Positions 18,689 through 28,470 of a DNA stretch of 64,000 bases are shown here, one piece after another; the first letter of the stretch is position 1; every line of letters starts with the position of its first letter. The DNA lies in NCBI RefSeq assembly GCF_002754375.1, contig NZ_PEFF01000001.1, positions 6,155,501-6,219,500 on the forward strand. Direction: 5' to 3'. The translations under genes and the position numbers were made by a program. This DNA comes from Variovorax sp. 54. Its GTDB lineage: Bacteria > Pseudomonadota > Gammaproteobacteria > Burkholderiales > Burkholderiaceae_C. Below the pieces are notes generated by a model. It was given only the letters and a program-made list of their open reading frames with translations, was not told the DNA's origin and did not search any database.

Positions 18689-19465
18689 CTAGCGCAGGTC
18701 GACGCGCTGCGCGCCGGCGGCCGACAGGCACAGCAGCTGCGCACGCGGCGGATGGGCGGCGGCATCCCAGTCGCTCAGCACGATGCGACGCAGGCCATGG
18801 CCCAGGTCGTGGACGGCGGGGCGATGGGTATGGCCGTGGATCAGCGCACTGGCGCCTGCGTGTTGCAGCCATTGGCGGGCAGCGTCCGCGTCCACGTCGG
18901 CCCAGAGGGTGGAAGGATCGCGCTTGCGGTCTTCGCTCTGTGTGCGGATGGCGCGGGCGAGGGCGCGGCGCTCTTCCAGCGGGCGCGCGAGGAACGCGGC
19001 CTGCCATTCGGGCGTGCGCACCTGGGCGCGAAACTGGAGGTACTCGGTGTCTTCGAGGCAGAGGGCGTCGCCATGGCTCAGCAGCCAGCGTTCGCCATGC
19101 AGCACCAGCACCGTGGGGTCGTCGAGCAGCGTGAGGCCGCATTGCGCCGCAAAGGCCTTGCCGACGAGGAAGTCGCGGTTGCCGTGCATGAAGAACACCG
19201 GCATGCGCTGCGCCGTGCGCTGCAGCAACTCGACGCACTGCGCCTCGAAGCCGGGCTGGTCGGCGGCATCGTCGCCCACCCACACCTCGAACAGGTCGCC
19301 GAGGATCACCAGCGCATCGGCCGGCGTGGTCTGCAGGTAACCCTGCCAGGCCTCGAAGGTGGCCAGTTCGCTGGCCTGCAGGTGCAGGTCGGAGATCAGG
19401 TCGACGGTGCGCCACGCGGGCGGCGCCACCAGCTCGGAGAAAGCCGGGTTCGCCATCGGGGTCAT
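18689..19465 (-). CDS. lpxH: LpxH, UDP-2,3-diacylglucosamine diphosphatase
   Basis: LpxH hydrolyses UDP-2,3-diacylglucosamine to lipid X in lipid A synthesis at the inner-membrane face. The 258-residue protein is a calcineurin-like metallophosphoesterase with DLHL (Asp26, His28), GDLFEVW, HGNRDFL, SHGDALC and GHTHRP, giving the expected two-metal site. The N-terminal 20 residues before the fold are variable; MTPMANPAF or the ATG three codons later could be the start. In many proteobacteria lpxH lies next to a cyclophilin gene, as here. Confidence 0.92.
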   Translation of the reverse strand: MTPMANPAFSELVAPPAWRTVDLISDLHLQASELATFEAWQGYLQTTPADALVILGDLFEVWVGDDAADQPGFEAQCVELLQRTAQRMPVFFMHGNRDFLVGKAFAAQCGLTLLDDPTVLVLHGERWLLSHGDALCLEDTEYLQFRAQVRTPEWQAAFLARPLEERRALARAIRTQSEDRKRDPSTLWADVDADAARQWLQHAGASALIHGHTHRPAVHDLGHGLRRIVLSDWDAAAHPPRAQLLCLSAAGAQRVDLR

Positions 19466-19500
19466 GCCGCGCCGCCGTGCCTGAGATGCGGCGGCTGCCG

Positions 19501-19551
19501 CCGGGCCGCCCCAAGGCGAGCCGCGCCTCCCCCTTGGGGGTGGCGAAGCAC
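19501..19551 (+). repeat. Dispersed intergenic repeat, copy B
   Basis: The lpxH-ppiB gap contains CCGGGCCGCCCCAAG at 19501-19515 and GCGAAGCAC near 19543-19551, matching copy A at 2126-2166. Between them is a CCCCC/GGGGG inverted repeat (CTCCCCCTTGGGGG) that is absent from copy A. The extended element probably runs to about 19575. Confidence 0.55.
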
Positions 19552-19577
19552 ACGAAGTGGCAAGCCGGGGGGCTCAT

Positions 19578-20090
19578 TTACTCGGCGGTGACGACAGCCT
19601 TTTCGATCACGACGTCTTCGAGAGGCACGTCGTCATGGAAGCCCTTGCGGCCCGTCTTCACGGCCTTGATCTTGTCGACGACATCGGCGCCGCCCGTGAC
19701 CTTGCCGAACACCGCGTAGCCCCAGCCTTGGGCCGAAGGCGCCGTGTGGTTCAGGAAGCCGTTGTCGGCCACGTTGATGAAGAACTGGGCGGTGGCCGAG
19801 TGCGGTGCGCTCGTGCGGGCCATGGCCACGGTGTAGTTGGCGTTCTTGAGGCCGTTGTTGGCTTCGTTCTCGATCTCCGCGCCGGTGGGCTTTTGCTTCA
19901 TGCCGGGCTCGAAACCGCCGCCTTGCACCATGAAGCCAGGGATCACGCGGTGGAACACCGTGTTGTCGTAGTGGCCCTTCTTCACGTACTCGATGAAGTT
20001 GGCGGCCGACTTCGGCGCCTTCTCGGCGTCGAGTTCGAGCGTGATGACGCCGTAGTTCTTGATGTGCAGTTCGACTTGGGGGTTGCTCAT
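19578..20090 (-). CDS. ppiB: Cytoplasmic cyclophilin-type peptidyl-prolyl isomerase
   Basis: This cyclophilin catalyses cis-trans isomerisation of prolyl bonds during folding. The 170-residue product lacks a signal peptide and shows the catalytic block [15 protein letters not shown], with QFFINVADN downstream. It lies 27 bases downstream of an exported paralogue with which it shares strong similarity, so the pair probably arose by tandem duplication with change of location. Confidence 0.94.
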   Translation of the reverse strand: MSNPQVELHIKNYGVITLELDAEKAPKSAANFIEYVKKGHYDNTVFHRVIPGFMVQGGGFEPGMKQKPTGAEIENEANNGLKNANYTVAMARTSAPHSATAQFFINVADNGFLNHTAPSAQGWGYAVFGKVTGGADVVDKIKAVKTGRKGFHDDVPLEDVVIEKAVVTAE

Positions 20091-20117
20091 GGGATAGCTC
20101 CTTCTACGGAAATGAGA

Positions 20118-20714
20118 TTACTTCGCCAGCGTGGCGGATTGGATGGTGAGGGTTTCGACGGGCACGTTCTGCATGCCGCCCTTGTTGCCGGTCTGCACGG
20201 CGCGGATCTTGTCGACCACGTCGGTGCCGGCGACGACCTTGCCGAACACGGTGTAGCCGTAGCCGTCGGGATTGGGGGCGTTGAGCGAGTCGTTGTTCTT
20301 CACGTTGATGAAGAACTGCGAGGTGGCCGAGTTCGGGTTGCCGGTGCGGGCCATCGCGATCGTGTACTTGTCGTTCTTCAGGCCGTTGTTGGCCTCGAGC
20401 GGGATCGGCGGGCGCGTGGGCTTTTGCTGCAGGTCGGCCGTGAAGCCGCCGCCCTGGATCATGAAGCCGTCGATGACGCGGTGGAACACCGTGCCGTCGT
20501 AGTGCTTGTCCTTGACGTACTGCAGGAAGTTTTCGACCGTCTTGGGGGCCTTGGCCGCATCGAGCTCGACCACGATGTCGCCCGCCGAGGTGGCGAGCTT
20601 GACGCGTGGTGCGGCCTGCTGGGCGTGCGCGCCGGCGGCAGCGCCAAAGGCCAGGGCCGCAGCCAGCGTGAGGGCGCCGCGGCGGCTGAAGCGGGAAAGT
20701 GCAGAGGTCGTCAA
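20118..20714 (-). CDS. ppiA: Exported cyclophilin-type peptidyl-prolyl isomerase
   Basis: This is the periplasmic counterpart of the preceding gene. It starts with a signal peptide (LSRFSRRGALTLAAALAFGAAAGAHA, cleavage after AHA near residue 32), then a cyclophilin domain with FHRVIDGFMIQGGGF and SQFFINVKNN. The TTG start at 20714 is favoured because GGAG lies 7 bases upstream and it gives a normal signal peptide; the frame remains open about 60 codons further but that stretch is not protein-like. The mature domain is about 165 residues. Confidence 0.9.
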   Translation of the reverse strand: MTTSALSRFSRRGALTLAAALAFGAAAGAHAQQAAPRVKLATSAGDIVVELDAAKAPKTVENFLQYVKDKHYDGTVFHRVIDGFMIQGGGFTADLQQKPTRPPIPLEANNGLKNDKYTIAMARTGNPNSATSQFFINVKNNDSLNAPNPDGYGYTVFGKVVAGTDVVDKIRAVQTGNKGGMQNVPVETLTIQSATLAK

Positions 20715-20829
20715 ATGAGGCTCCGTGTGCGGGTGGAGGAGAGGGCGATGGACCTGCAGTTGCGCAGGTTGGGAGGCAACTGTGTGCGCACCGCCGGATT
20801 GCAAGGGGCTGTTGGCCGGAACTTGGCCG

Positions 20830-21420
20830 CTACTTGGTCGTGCGGCCCACGGGCTTGCGCACTTCGGCAGGCGCCGCAGGCAGCACGGCCGCATCGGCCG
20901 TGGCCTTGGGTGTGAAAATCTGGCGGATCAGCGAAAGCTTGGGCGCCACGCTCGCGTTGGTGGTCGCGAACTGCTGGGCGCGCATGTATTCCTGGGCCGC
21001 CAGGCGCGCGTACACGTCGCCGAGGTTCTCGTGTGCGGTGGCGTAGTTGGGGCTGAGCTTGAGCGCCGTTTCGAGCGCGGCGCGGGCCTGGTCGAACTTG
21101 CTTTGCGAGGCGTACAGCGCCGCGAGGTTGTTGTAGGGCTCGGGCAGTTCCGGGAAGTCTTGCGTGAGCTGCGTGAACGCGGTGATGGCCTCGGCGGTCT
21201 TGTTCTGCTCGGTGAGGATCACGCCGCGCAGGAAGCGCATCTGCGGGTCGCGCGGCTTGCCGGCGATGTAGGTGTCGGCCTTGGCCAGCGCCTCGGCGGA
21301 CTTGCCCTGGCGCAGCAGAAGGTTGACGTCGTCGTAGTCGTTGGCGTGCGCGGCAATGCCCCACAGACCGAACAGCAGTGCAAAGGTAATGGGGAGTTTG
21401 GAGAACACGGCGTGCTTCAT
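20830..21420 (-). CDS. Exported tetratricopeptide-repeat protein
   Basis: The 196-residue product has a signal peptide (MKHAVFSKLPITFALLFGLWGIAAHA) and about three TPR units between residues 30 and 140 (for example PEPYNNLAALYASQSKFDQARAAL and NYATAHENLGDVYARLA). A basic C-terminal tail follows. TPR proteins of this kind act as periplasmic scaffolds; the partner is unknown. The ATG at 21420 was chosen because it begins the signal peptide. It lies upstream of the cyclophilin pair on the same strand and diverges from cysS. Confidence 0.82.
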   Translation of the reverse strand: MKHAVFSKLPITFALLFGLWGIAAHANDYDDVNLLLRQGKSAEALAKADTYIAGKPRDPQMRFLRGVILTEQNKTAEAITAFTQLTQDFPELPEPYNNLAALYASQSKFDQARAALETALKLSPNYATAHENLGDVYARLAAQEYMRAQQFATTNASVAPKLSLIRQIFTPKATADAAVLPAAPAEVRKPVGRTTK

Positions 21421-21612
21421 GAAGTCTCGGCAGGATGGGGGGAGCGGGCCTGGAGAACACCCGGATGCTGCGCGGCGGCAGCCGTTTATACTGCGTCGCA
21501 TTGTAGCCGAGGGGCCACGTCGAACCCCTCGTAGCCACGCCCCCCGTCACCCCTGAAATACACCGTTGTTCGCCCGTGCCGCACGTGCGCGAATCAACGC
21601 TTTCCGAGTCCC
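21421..21612. promoter_or_regulatory. Divergent promoter region, TPR gene and cysS
   Basis: The 192-base gap between the divergent genes contains a plus-strand -10-like TATACT at 21487-21492 and a minus-strand TACAAT (complement of 21500-21505). No good -35 elements at standard spacing were found, so these are suggestions only. Confidence 0.35.
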
Positions 21613-22985
<1,373 letters not shown>

Positions 22986-22989
<4 letters not shown>

Positions 22990-23657
22990 ACGGAACGACG
23001 AACCCCGTACCTGCAACCCAGCAGACCAGCGTGCGCATCTACACGCCGGACTATTGGGAGGAAGCCTGCAAGCACCTGGCCAAGAAAGACCGCGTGATGA
23101 AGCGGCTCATTCCGAAGTTCGGCGAAGCCTGCCTCGAATCGCGCGGCGACGCTTTCACCACGCTGGCGCGCAGCATCGTGGGCCAGCAGATCTCGGTGAA
23201 GGCCGCGCAGTCGACCTGGGACAAGTTCGCGACGCTGCCGCGCAAGCTGACGCCGGCCAACGTGCTCAAGCTCAAGGTCGATGACATGCGCGGCGCCGGG
23301 CTGTCGGCACGCAAGATCGAATACCTGGTCGACCTGGCCCTGAATTTCGATTCGGGCACCGTGCATGTCGACCGCTGGCAAGACATGTCGGACGAGCTCA
23401 TCATCGAAGAGCTCGTGGCCATCCGCGGCATCAGCCGCTGGACCGCCGAGATGTTCCTCATCTTCCACCTGATGCGCCCGAACGTGCTGCCGGTCGACGA
23501 CCAGGGCCTGCTCAACGGCATCAGCGTGAACTATTTTTCGGGCGATCCGGTCAGCCGCAGCGATGCCCGCGACGTCGCCGTGGCCTGGGCGCCGTATTGC
23601 AGCGTGGCGACTTGGTATATTTGGCGATCGCTGGACCCCGTGCCGGTCGCATATTGA
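22986..23657 (+). CDS. DNA-3-methyladenine glycosylase II-type (HhH-GPD) protein
   Basis: This is a base-excision glycosylase of the AlkA/HhH-GPD superfamily. The 223-residue protein has the helix-hairpin-helix segment around [20 protein letters not shown], followed by [10 protein letters not shown] with the catalytic Asp near residue 172. [12 protein letters not shown] is another family mark. There is no FeS cluster Cys set, which separates it from endonuclease III. The GTG start at 22986 overlaps the cysS stop (GTGA); no in-frame ATG gives a full domain. Substrate is probably alkylated purine. Confidence 0.88.
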
Positions 23658-23675
23658 ACAAAACAGGAGAAGACG

Positions 23676-24656
23676 TTGGCGAAACGAACCTTCCTCGACT
23701 TCGAGCAGCCCATTGCTGAACTCGAAACCAAAATCGAAGAACTGCGCTATGTACAGACCGAATCGGCGGTCGACATCTCGGAAGAAATCGATCAGCTCGG
23801 CAAGAAAAGCCAGCAGCTCACCAAGGACATCTACAGCGACCTGACGCCCTGGCAGATCACCAAGATCGCGCGGCATCCGGAGCGCCCGTACACGCTCGAC
23901 TACGTCAACGAAATCTTCACGGACTTCGTCGAGCTGCATGGCGATCGTCATTTCTCGGACGACCTGTCGATCGTCGGTGGCCTGGCGCGCTTCAACGGTG
24001 TGCCCTGCATGGTGCTCGGCCACCAGAAGGGCCGCGACACGAAGGAGCGCACCGCGCGCAACTTCGGCATGAGCAAGCCCGAGGGCTACCGCAAGGCGCT
24101 GCGTCTCATGAAGACGGCCGAGAAATTCAAGCTGCCGGTGTTCACCTTCGTGGACACGCCCGGTGCCTACCCCGGCATCGACGCGGAAGAACGCGGCCAG
24201 TCGGAAGCCATCGGCCGCAACATCTTCGAGATGGCGCAGCTCGAGGTACCCATCATCGTCACCATCATCGGTGAGGGTGGTTCGGGCGGCGCGCTGGCCA
24301 TTTCGGTCGGCGACCAGCTCGTGATGCTGCAGTACTCGATCTACTCCGTGATCAGCCCCGAAGGCTGTGCCTCCATTCTCTGGAAGACCAGCGACAAGGC
24401 GCAGGAAGCCGCAGATGCACTGGGCATCACGGCGCACCGCCTGAAGGCGCTGGGCCTGGTCGACAAGATCGTCAACGAACCCGTCGGCGGCGCGCACCGC
24501 GACCATCGCCAGATGGCCGCGTTTCTCAAGCGCGCGCTCAACGATGCCTTCCGCCAGGTCAGCGACCTGAAGACGAAGGAACTGCTGGACCGCCGCTACG
24601 AGCGCCTGCAGAGCTACGGCCGGTTCAACGACACCAAGGCCGACAACAGCCGCTGA
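23676..24656 (+). CDS. accA: AccA, acetyl-CoA carboxylase carboxyltransferase alpha subunit
   Basis: AccA with AccD transfers carboxyl from carboxybiotin to acetyl-CoA, the first step of fatty-acid synthesis. The 326-residue protein begins [22 protein letters not shown] and contains [25 protein letters not shown] and [11 protein letters not shown], the oxyanion-hole regions. The TTG start is supported by AGGAGA 5 bases upstream. It is 18 bases after the glycosylase gene and 21 before tilS; an accA-tilS order occurs in many betaproteobacteria. Confidence 0.96.
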   Translation: MAKRTFLDFEQPIAELETKIEELRYVQTESAVDISEEIDQLGKKSQQLTKDIYSDLTPWQITKIARHPERPYTLDYVNEIFTDFVELHGDRHFSDDLSIVGGLARFNGVPCMVLGHQKGRDTKERTARNFGMSKPEGYRKALRLMKTAEKFKLPVFTFVDTPGAYPGIDAEERGQSEAIGRNIFEMAQLEVPIIVTIIGEGGSGGALAISVGDQLVMLQYSIYSVISPEGCASILWKTSDKAQEAADALGITAHRLKALGLVDKIVNEPVGGAHRDHRQMAAFLKRALNDAFRQVSDLKTKELLDRRYERLQSYGRFNDTKADNSR

Positions 24657-24677
24657 GCGGCTTTTCCTTTTTCGATC

Positions 24678-25655
24678 ATGAGCGAAGCCTTCGAACGCGC
24701 CATGGCCGCGTTCGAACCGGCGAGCCTGCCACTGGCCGTCGGCTTCAGCGGCGGTGCGGATTCGACCGCCTTGCTCGCGGCCTGCGCGGCGCGATGGCCG
24801 GGGCGGGTGATTGCCTTTCACGTGCATCACGGCTTGCAGGCGGCGGCTGACGACTTCGAACGGCAGTGCGCGCAACTCTGCGAACGGCTCGGTGTGCCGT
24901 TGGTGACGCACCGGGTCGATGCGCGGCATGCCTCAGGCGACAGTCCCGAAGATGCGGCACGCCGCGCACGCTATCACGCGTATGCAGCCATGGCGCAAGC
25001 CGATGGGGCGCGGCCTGCGGTGTCGTCCATCGCGCTCGGGCATCACGCCGATGACCAGGTCGAAACGCTGCTGCTGGCGCTGTCCCGCGGTGCCGGCCTG
25101 CCGGGCCTGGCTGCCATGCCCGCGCATGCCGTGCGCGACGGATTGAACATCCACCGGCCGCTGCTCGCGGTGCCCGCGGCCGATATCCGAGACTGGCTTG
25201 CGCACAAGCAGTTGCCATGGATCGAAGACCCGAGCAACGCCGACGCGCGCTACTCCCGCAACCGCATTCGCGCCGTGCTGCTCCCCGCATTGGCGGAGGC
25301 TTTCCCGCAGTTCCGCGCCACCTTCGCCCGCAGCGTCGGCCACGCGGCGCAGGCGCAGCAACTGCTGGGCGAATTGGCGGCGCAGGACCTCGCTGCAGTG
25401 GGCGAGCCGCCGCAGATCCGGCCGTTGCAGGCGCTGTCCCGCGCGCGGCAGGCCAACGTGCTGCGCCACTGGCTGATGCAGGCACACGGCTGCGCACCGA
25501 GTGCAGCGCAGCTTGACCAGCTGCTGGACCAGGTCCATGCCTGCACCACGCGCGGGCACCGCATCCACCTCAAGGTGGGCGCAGGCTTCGCCGAGCGCAG
25601 GGGAGAGCGGCTGCATTGGTACAATGCCCCGCCCTCGCTGAAGACTTCGCTCTGA
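24678..25655 (+). CDS. tilS: TilS, tRNA(Ile)-lysidine synthase
   Basis: TilS attaches lysine to C34 of tRNA-Ile(CAU), so that it reads AUA and not AUG. The 325-residue protein has the PP-loop SGGADS at 24-29, HVHHGLQ, and GHHADDQVETLLL, all typical. The C-terminal region (about 220-325) is shorter than in E. coli TilS (432 residues) and lacks most of the last tRNA-binding domain, as in other short bacterial forms. It lies between accA and lysC. Confidence 0.93.
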   Translation: MSEAFERAMAAFEPASLPLAVGFSGGADSTALLAACAARWPGRVIAFHVHHGLQAAADDFERQCAQLCERLGVPLVTHRVDARHASGDSPEDAARRARYHAYAAMAQADGARPAVSSIALGHHADDQVETLLLALSRGAGLPGLAAMPAHAVRDGLNIHRPLLAVPAADIRDWLAHKQLPWIEDPSNADARYSRNRIRAVLLPALAEAFPQFRATFARSVGHAAQAQQLLGELAAQDLAAVGEPPQIRPLQALSRARQANVLRHWLMQAHGCAPSAAQLDQLLDQVHACTTRGHRIHLKVGAGFAERRGERLHWYNAPPSLKTSL

Positions 25656-25660
25656 CGGCT

Positions 25661-25693
25661 TGCAGGGCGCCGCTTTCCAGGCGGCCCTTTATC
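25661..25693 (+). terminator. Terminator-like hairpin between tilS and lysC
   Basis: AGGGC...GCCCT arms plus an inner GCC/GGC pairing with one bulge form a hairpin followed by TTTATCTTT. It probably separates the accA-tilS transcript from lysC, or attenuates read-through. Confidence 0.6.
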
Positions 25694-25710
25694 TTTCTCT
25701 GATTTCATCC

Positions 25711-26979
25711 ATGGCATTGATCGTTCACAAATATGGCGGCACGTCGATGGGCTCGACCGAGCGCATCCGCAATGTCGCCAAGCGCGTCGCCAAATGGGCG
25801 CGTGCGGGCCACCAGATGATCGTGGTGCCCAGCGCCATGAGCGGCGAAACCAACCGCCTGCTCGGTCTTGCCAAGGAGCTCTCGCCGGGCAAACCCGGCG
25901 TGGCCTATCACCGCGAACTCGACATGCTCGCCGCCACCGGCGAACAGGCCTCGTCGGCGCTGCTGGCGATGGCGCTGCAGGCCGAAGGCGCTGAGTCCGT
26001 GAGCTACGCGGGCTGGCAGGTGTCGGTGCGCACCGACAACTCGTACACCAAGGCCCGCATCGAGAGCATCGACGACGCCAAGGTGCGCGCCGACCTCGAG
26101 GCCGGCCGCGTCGTGGTCATCACCGGCTTCCAGGGCGTGGACGACGAGGGCAACATCACCACGCTCGGCCGTGGCGGCAGCGACACCTCGGCCGTGGCCA
26201 TCGCAGCGGCCATGAAGGCCAGCGAGTGCCTGATCTTCACCGACGTCGACGGCGTCTACACCACCGACCCGCGCGTCGAGCCCGATGCGCGTCGCCTGAA
26301 CACCGTGAGCTTCGAAGAGATGCTCGAGATGGCCAGCTTGGGCTCCAAGGTGCTGCAAATCCGCTCGGTGGAATTCGCCGGCAAGTACAAGGTGCCGCTG
26401 CGCGTGCTTTCGAGCTTCACGCCGTGGGACATCGACATCAATGAAGAGGCCAAGTCCGGCACGCTGATCACTTTCGAGGAAGACGAAAACATGGAACAAG
26501 CCGTCGTATCCGGCATCGCATTCAATCGCGACGAAGCCAAGATCTCGGTGCTCGGCGTGCCCGACAAGCCGGGCATCGCGTATCACATCCTCGGTGCCGT
26601 GGCAGACGCCAACATCGAAGTCGACGTGATCATCCAGAACCTCAGCAAGGACGGCAAGACCGACTTCAGCTTCACCGTGCATCGCAACGAGTTCGCGCGC
26701 ACGGTCGAGCTGCTCGAGTCGAAGGTGATGCCTTCGCTGGGCGCCACCGAAATCGTGGGCGACACCAAGATCTGCAAGGTCAGCATCGTGGGCATCGGCA
26801 TGCGCAGCCACGTGGGTGTGGCGAGCAAGATGTTCCGTGTGTTGAGCGAAGAGGGCATCAACATCCAGATGATCTCGACCAGCGAAATCAAGACCTCGGT
26901 CGTGATCGACGAAAAATATATGGAATTGGCCGTGCGCGCGCTGCATAAAGCGTTCGATCTGGACCAACCGACCGCTTAA
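25711..26979 (+). CDS. lysC: LysC, aspartate kinase
   Basis: Aspartokinase phosphorylates aspartate, the first step to lysine, threonine and methionine. The 422-residue product begins MALIVHKYGGTSM, with the conserved KYGGTS motif at 7-12. It has GRGGSDTSAVAIAAAM and FTDVDGVYTTDPR in the kinase domain, and two ACT regulatory domains at roughly 265-340 and 345-415. It is the single-function, ACT-regulated form of betaproteobacteria. The ATG at 25711 excludes an upstream leader that would include the hairpin. Confidence 0.96.
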   Translation: MALIVHKYGGTSMGSTERIRNVAKRVAKWARAGHQMIVVPSAMSGETNRLLGLAKELSPGKPGVAYHRELDMLAATGEQASSALLAMALQAEGAESVSYAGWQVSVRTDNSYTKARIESIDDAKVRADLEAGRVVVITGFQGVDDEGNITTLGRGGSDTSAVAIAAAMKASECLIFTDVDGVYTTDPRVEPDARRLNTVSFEEMLEMASLGSKVLQIRSVEFAGKYKVPLRVLSSFTPWDIDINEEAKSGTLITFEEDENMEQAVVSGIAFNRDEAKISVLGVPDKPGIAYHILGAVADANIEVDVIIQNLSKDGKTDFSFTVHRNEFARTVELLESKVMPSLGATEIVGDTKICKVSIVGIGMRSHVGVASKMFRVLSEEGINIQMISTSEIKTSVVIDEKYMELAVRALHKAFDLDQPTA

Positions 26980-27006
26980 GTAATGGCATAATTGCGGTTG
27001 CTTTCA

Positions 27007-27099
27007 GGAACTGTGACCGAGTGGCCGAAGGTGCTCCCCTGCTAAGGGAGTATGGGGTGTAGAGCCTCATCGAGGGTTCGAATCCCTCCGGTTCCGCCA
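27007..27099 (+). tRNA. tRNA-Ser (anticodon GCU), CCA encoded
   Basis: The 93-base cloverleaf has acceptor arms GGAACTG/CGGTTCC with a G discriminator, the D-arm GACCGAGTGGCCGAAGGT, anticodon loop CTGCTAA closed by CTCCC/GGGAG, a long class II variable arm, and the T-loop GGTTCGAATCC. The anticodon GCT and the long arm identify serine (codons AGC/AGU). The 3' CCA is encoded. A -10-like CATAAT at about 26988-26993 upstream could be its promoter, although no good -35 is seen. Confidence 0.97.
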
Positions 27100-27144
27100 G
27101 GATTGGCTTCCTGATCACTTTGCAGTGATCAAACAGCCCTTAAG

Positions 27145-27168
27145 AGCCCCGCCAGTCGGGGCTTTTTT
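27145..27168 (+). terminator. Intrinsic terminator after tRNA-Ser
   Basis: AGCCCCG/CGGGGCT with a 5-base loop followed by six T residues. It lies 46 bases past the tRNA 3' end. Confidence 0.92.
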
Positions 27169-27219
27169 GCGTCTGCTCGCAACGCACGGCAGTTCCGCCG
27201 AAAAGGCGAGGCGATGTCT

Positions 27220-27441
27220 TCAGGACGGCTGCGGTCCGAGCGTGGACAGCGTCGCGATCGGCGCTGCGTCCACATGCAATTCGTAAGGATCGCAAGGCAC
27301 GGAAATCTGCCGCCCGTCGAAGCGCACCCTCACGTGCGGATAGGTCGTTCCGGTGATGATGCCGGGCCGGCCTTCACAGACGACGCGATCCCCGCGGCGG
27401 AACGACCGACCGAACCGAAGCCTGATTTTTTCAAAGCTCAT
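27220..27441 (-). CDS. Small hypothetical protein (73 aa)
   Basis: This small, basic protein (MSFEKIRLRFGRSFRRGDRV) was not recognised. Its central part, GDRVVCEGRPGIITGTTYPHVRVRFDGRQISVPC, alternates short beta strands and Gly turns like a small SH3/KOW-type barrel; that is only a resemblance. The start has AGGAGA 7 bases upstream, so it is likely to be translated. It follows another small gene after 29 bases on the same strand. Confidence 0.65.
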   Translation of the reverse strand: MSFEKIRLRFGRSFRRGDRVVCEGRPGIITGTTYPHVRVRFDGRQISVPCDPYELHVDAAPIATLSTLGPQPS

Positions 27442-27470
27442 TTCAGAGTCTCCTGGAGTGCATCCGATGC

Positions 27471-27746
27471 TCAGCGCACCGGGTCGGATTCGATCGGTGG
27501 CCGGACCAGGGTCGCGGCCGTGTCTTGAAGGATCAGCGCGTGATCCGGGTCGTGGCTGAGGTAGGGGCTGGTCAGCAACTGGCCGATCAGCCGGTCGAAG
27601 TGGTAGCGGACCTTCGCCGGCTCGGGGTGCGCGGCGTACAGCGCGCGCAGCATCGAGACGACGGCGCTGGTCTGCGTGGCCAGGACCTCCATGGGGCCCA
27701 GGCGGCCTGCCGCTTCGAAAACTGCTTGTGGGTCTGTGGGGGGCAT
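27471..27746 (-). CDS. Small hypothetical protein (91 aa)
   Basis: This unrecognised helical protein (for example VLATQTSAVVSMLRALYAAHPEPAKVRYHFDRLIGQLL) has no membrane segment or signal peptide. GGAGG lies 5 bases before the ATG, an excellent ribosome binding site. It forms a two-gene unit with the 73-residue gene downstream. Upstream is a CRP-like site and a palindrome. Confidence 0.65.
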   Translation of the reverse strand: MPPTDPQAVFEAAGRLGPMEVLATQTSAVVSMLRALYAAHPEPAKVRYHFDRLIGQLLTSPYLSHDPDHALILQDTAATLVRPPIESDPVR

Positions 27747-27832
27747 CCTGGCCTCCTTTTTTGGGGCGTTGGGATGCTTAACGAAAAAAGAAGCTTAAAG
27801 GACTACTTGTGGAAACATCATCCCCGAAACGG

Positions 27833-27842
27833 GTGACGTCAC
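27833..27842. promoter_or_regulatory. Perfect palindrome GTGACGTCAC upstream of the small gene pair
   Basis: A 10-bp perfect palindrome, about 90 bases before the ATG of the 91-residue gene. It could be an operator; nothing links it to a known factor. Confidence 0.35.
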
Positions 27843-27852
27843 GCCCTTTAAA

Positions 27853-27868
27853 TGTGATTTATGTCACG
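27853..27868. promoter_or_regulatory. CRP/FNR-family-like binding site
   Basis: TGTGA-N6-TCACG differs from the CRP consensus TGTGA-N6-TCACA in one base. It lies about 110 bases before the 91-residue gene, just past the end of the deoxyribosyltransferase gene. A Crp/Fnr gene lies at 46054-46770 in this window, but a link is not shown. Confidence 0.45.
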
Positions 27869-27877
27869 AAAAATTGC

Positions 27878-28411
27878 CTATTGCTTCCTCTCGGGTACTG
27901 ACCCCAGCAGTCTGGACAGCATCTGCAGCGCATCGGTCGCCAGGTCCGAAAAGCGCACGGAGCACGCGAGCATGAGGTTCAGCGGCAGCCCGAAGTCTTC
28001 GATCAGCGTGCCCTCGGGGTCGCGCAAGGTGCCGTCCGGGCCGCGGCCGACGAGGCCTGCCGTGCCGGCGCGCTGTGCGTAGGTGCCCGGCGGGACGCCG
28101 TAGGCGGCCACCGGCAGGCCCAGGGCGATGGCCACGCCGACCTCGAACACCGTGCCCGAGTCCGGCTCCAGGCCGCGAAACGGCGCAAGGTTGGCAATGA
28201 CGCCATCCACCGACCGCAGCAGCTTCATGTTTTCCTCGTAGATCCGGCGCGCCGGGTCGGGGCCGGCGTGCGTGCCGTCGAACGGTGGCACGGCCGTCAT
28301 GCCGAGCGCGTCGCAGGCCAGCGCCAGCGCGGCAAAGTACTGCGCGGCGTCTGGCCGGAACACGTCGGGGCCCGCGAGATAGACCCGCGGACGCGTGGGG
28401 GAGGAGGGCAT
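27878..28411 (-). CDS. Nucleoside 2-deoxyribosyltransferase-like protein
   Basis: This family exchanges the base of 2'-deoxyribonucleosides or hydrolyses the N-glycosidic bond, serving nucleotide salvage. The 177-residue protein has the N-terminal YLAGPDVF motif, IANLAPFRG, and PDSGTVFEVGVAIALG with the likely catalytic Glu90 and neighbouring Asp84. FGLPLNLML near the C-terminus provides the shared active-site region. Which base it prefers cannot be told. It is monocistronic on the minus strand. Confidence 0.82.
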   Translation of the reverse strand: MPSSPTRPRVYLAGPDVFRPDAAQYFAALALACDALGMTAVPPFDGTHAGPDPARRIYEENMKLLRSVDGVIANLAPFRGLEPDSGTVFEVGVAIALGLPVAAYGVPPGTYAQRAGTAGLVGRGPDGTLRDPEGTLIEDFGLPLNLMLACSVRFSDLATDALQMLSRLLGSVPERKQ

Positions 28412-28470
28412 CTGTCAAGTATGCGGCCGCCCCCGCGAAGCGCCCACGGGAAGGGCTGCGGCCCGGTGGG

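Noticed and set aside
27007..28411. Genomic island inserted at tRNA-Ser
   Set aside because: No integrase gene and no repeat of the tRNA 3' end were found further along; the genes that follow are of ordinary composition.
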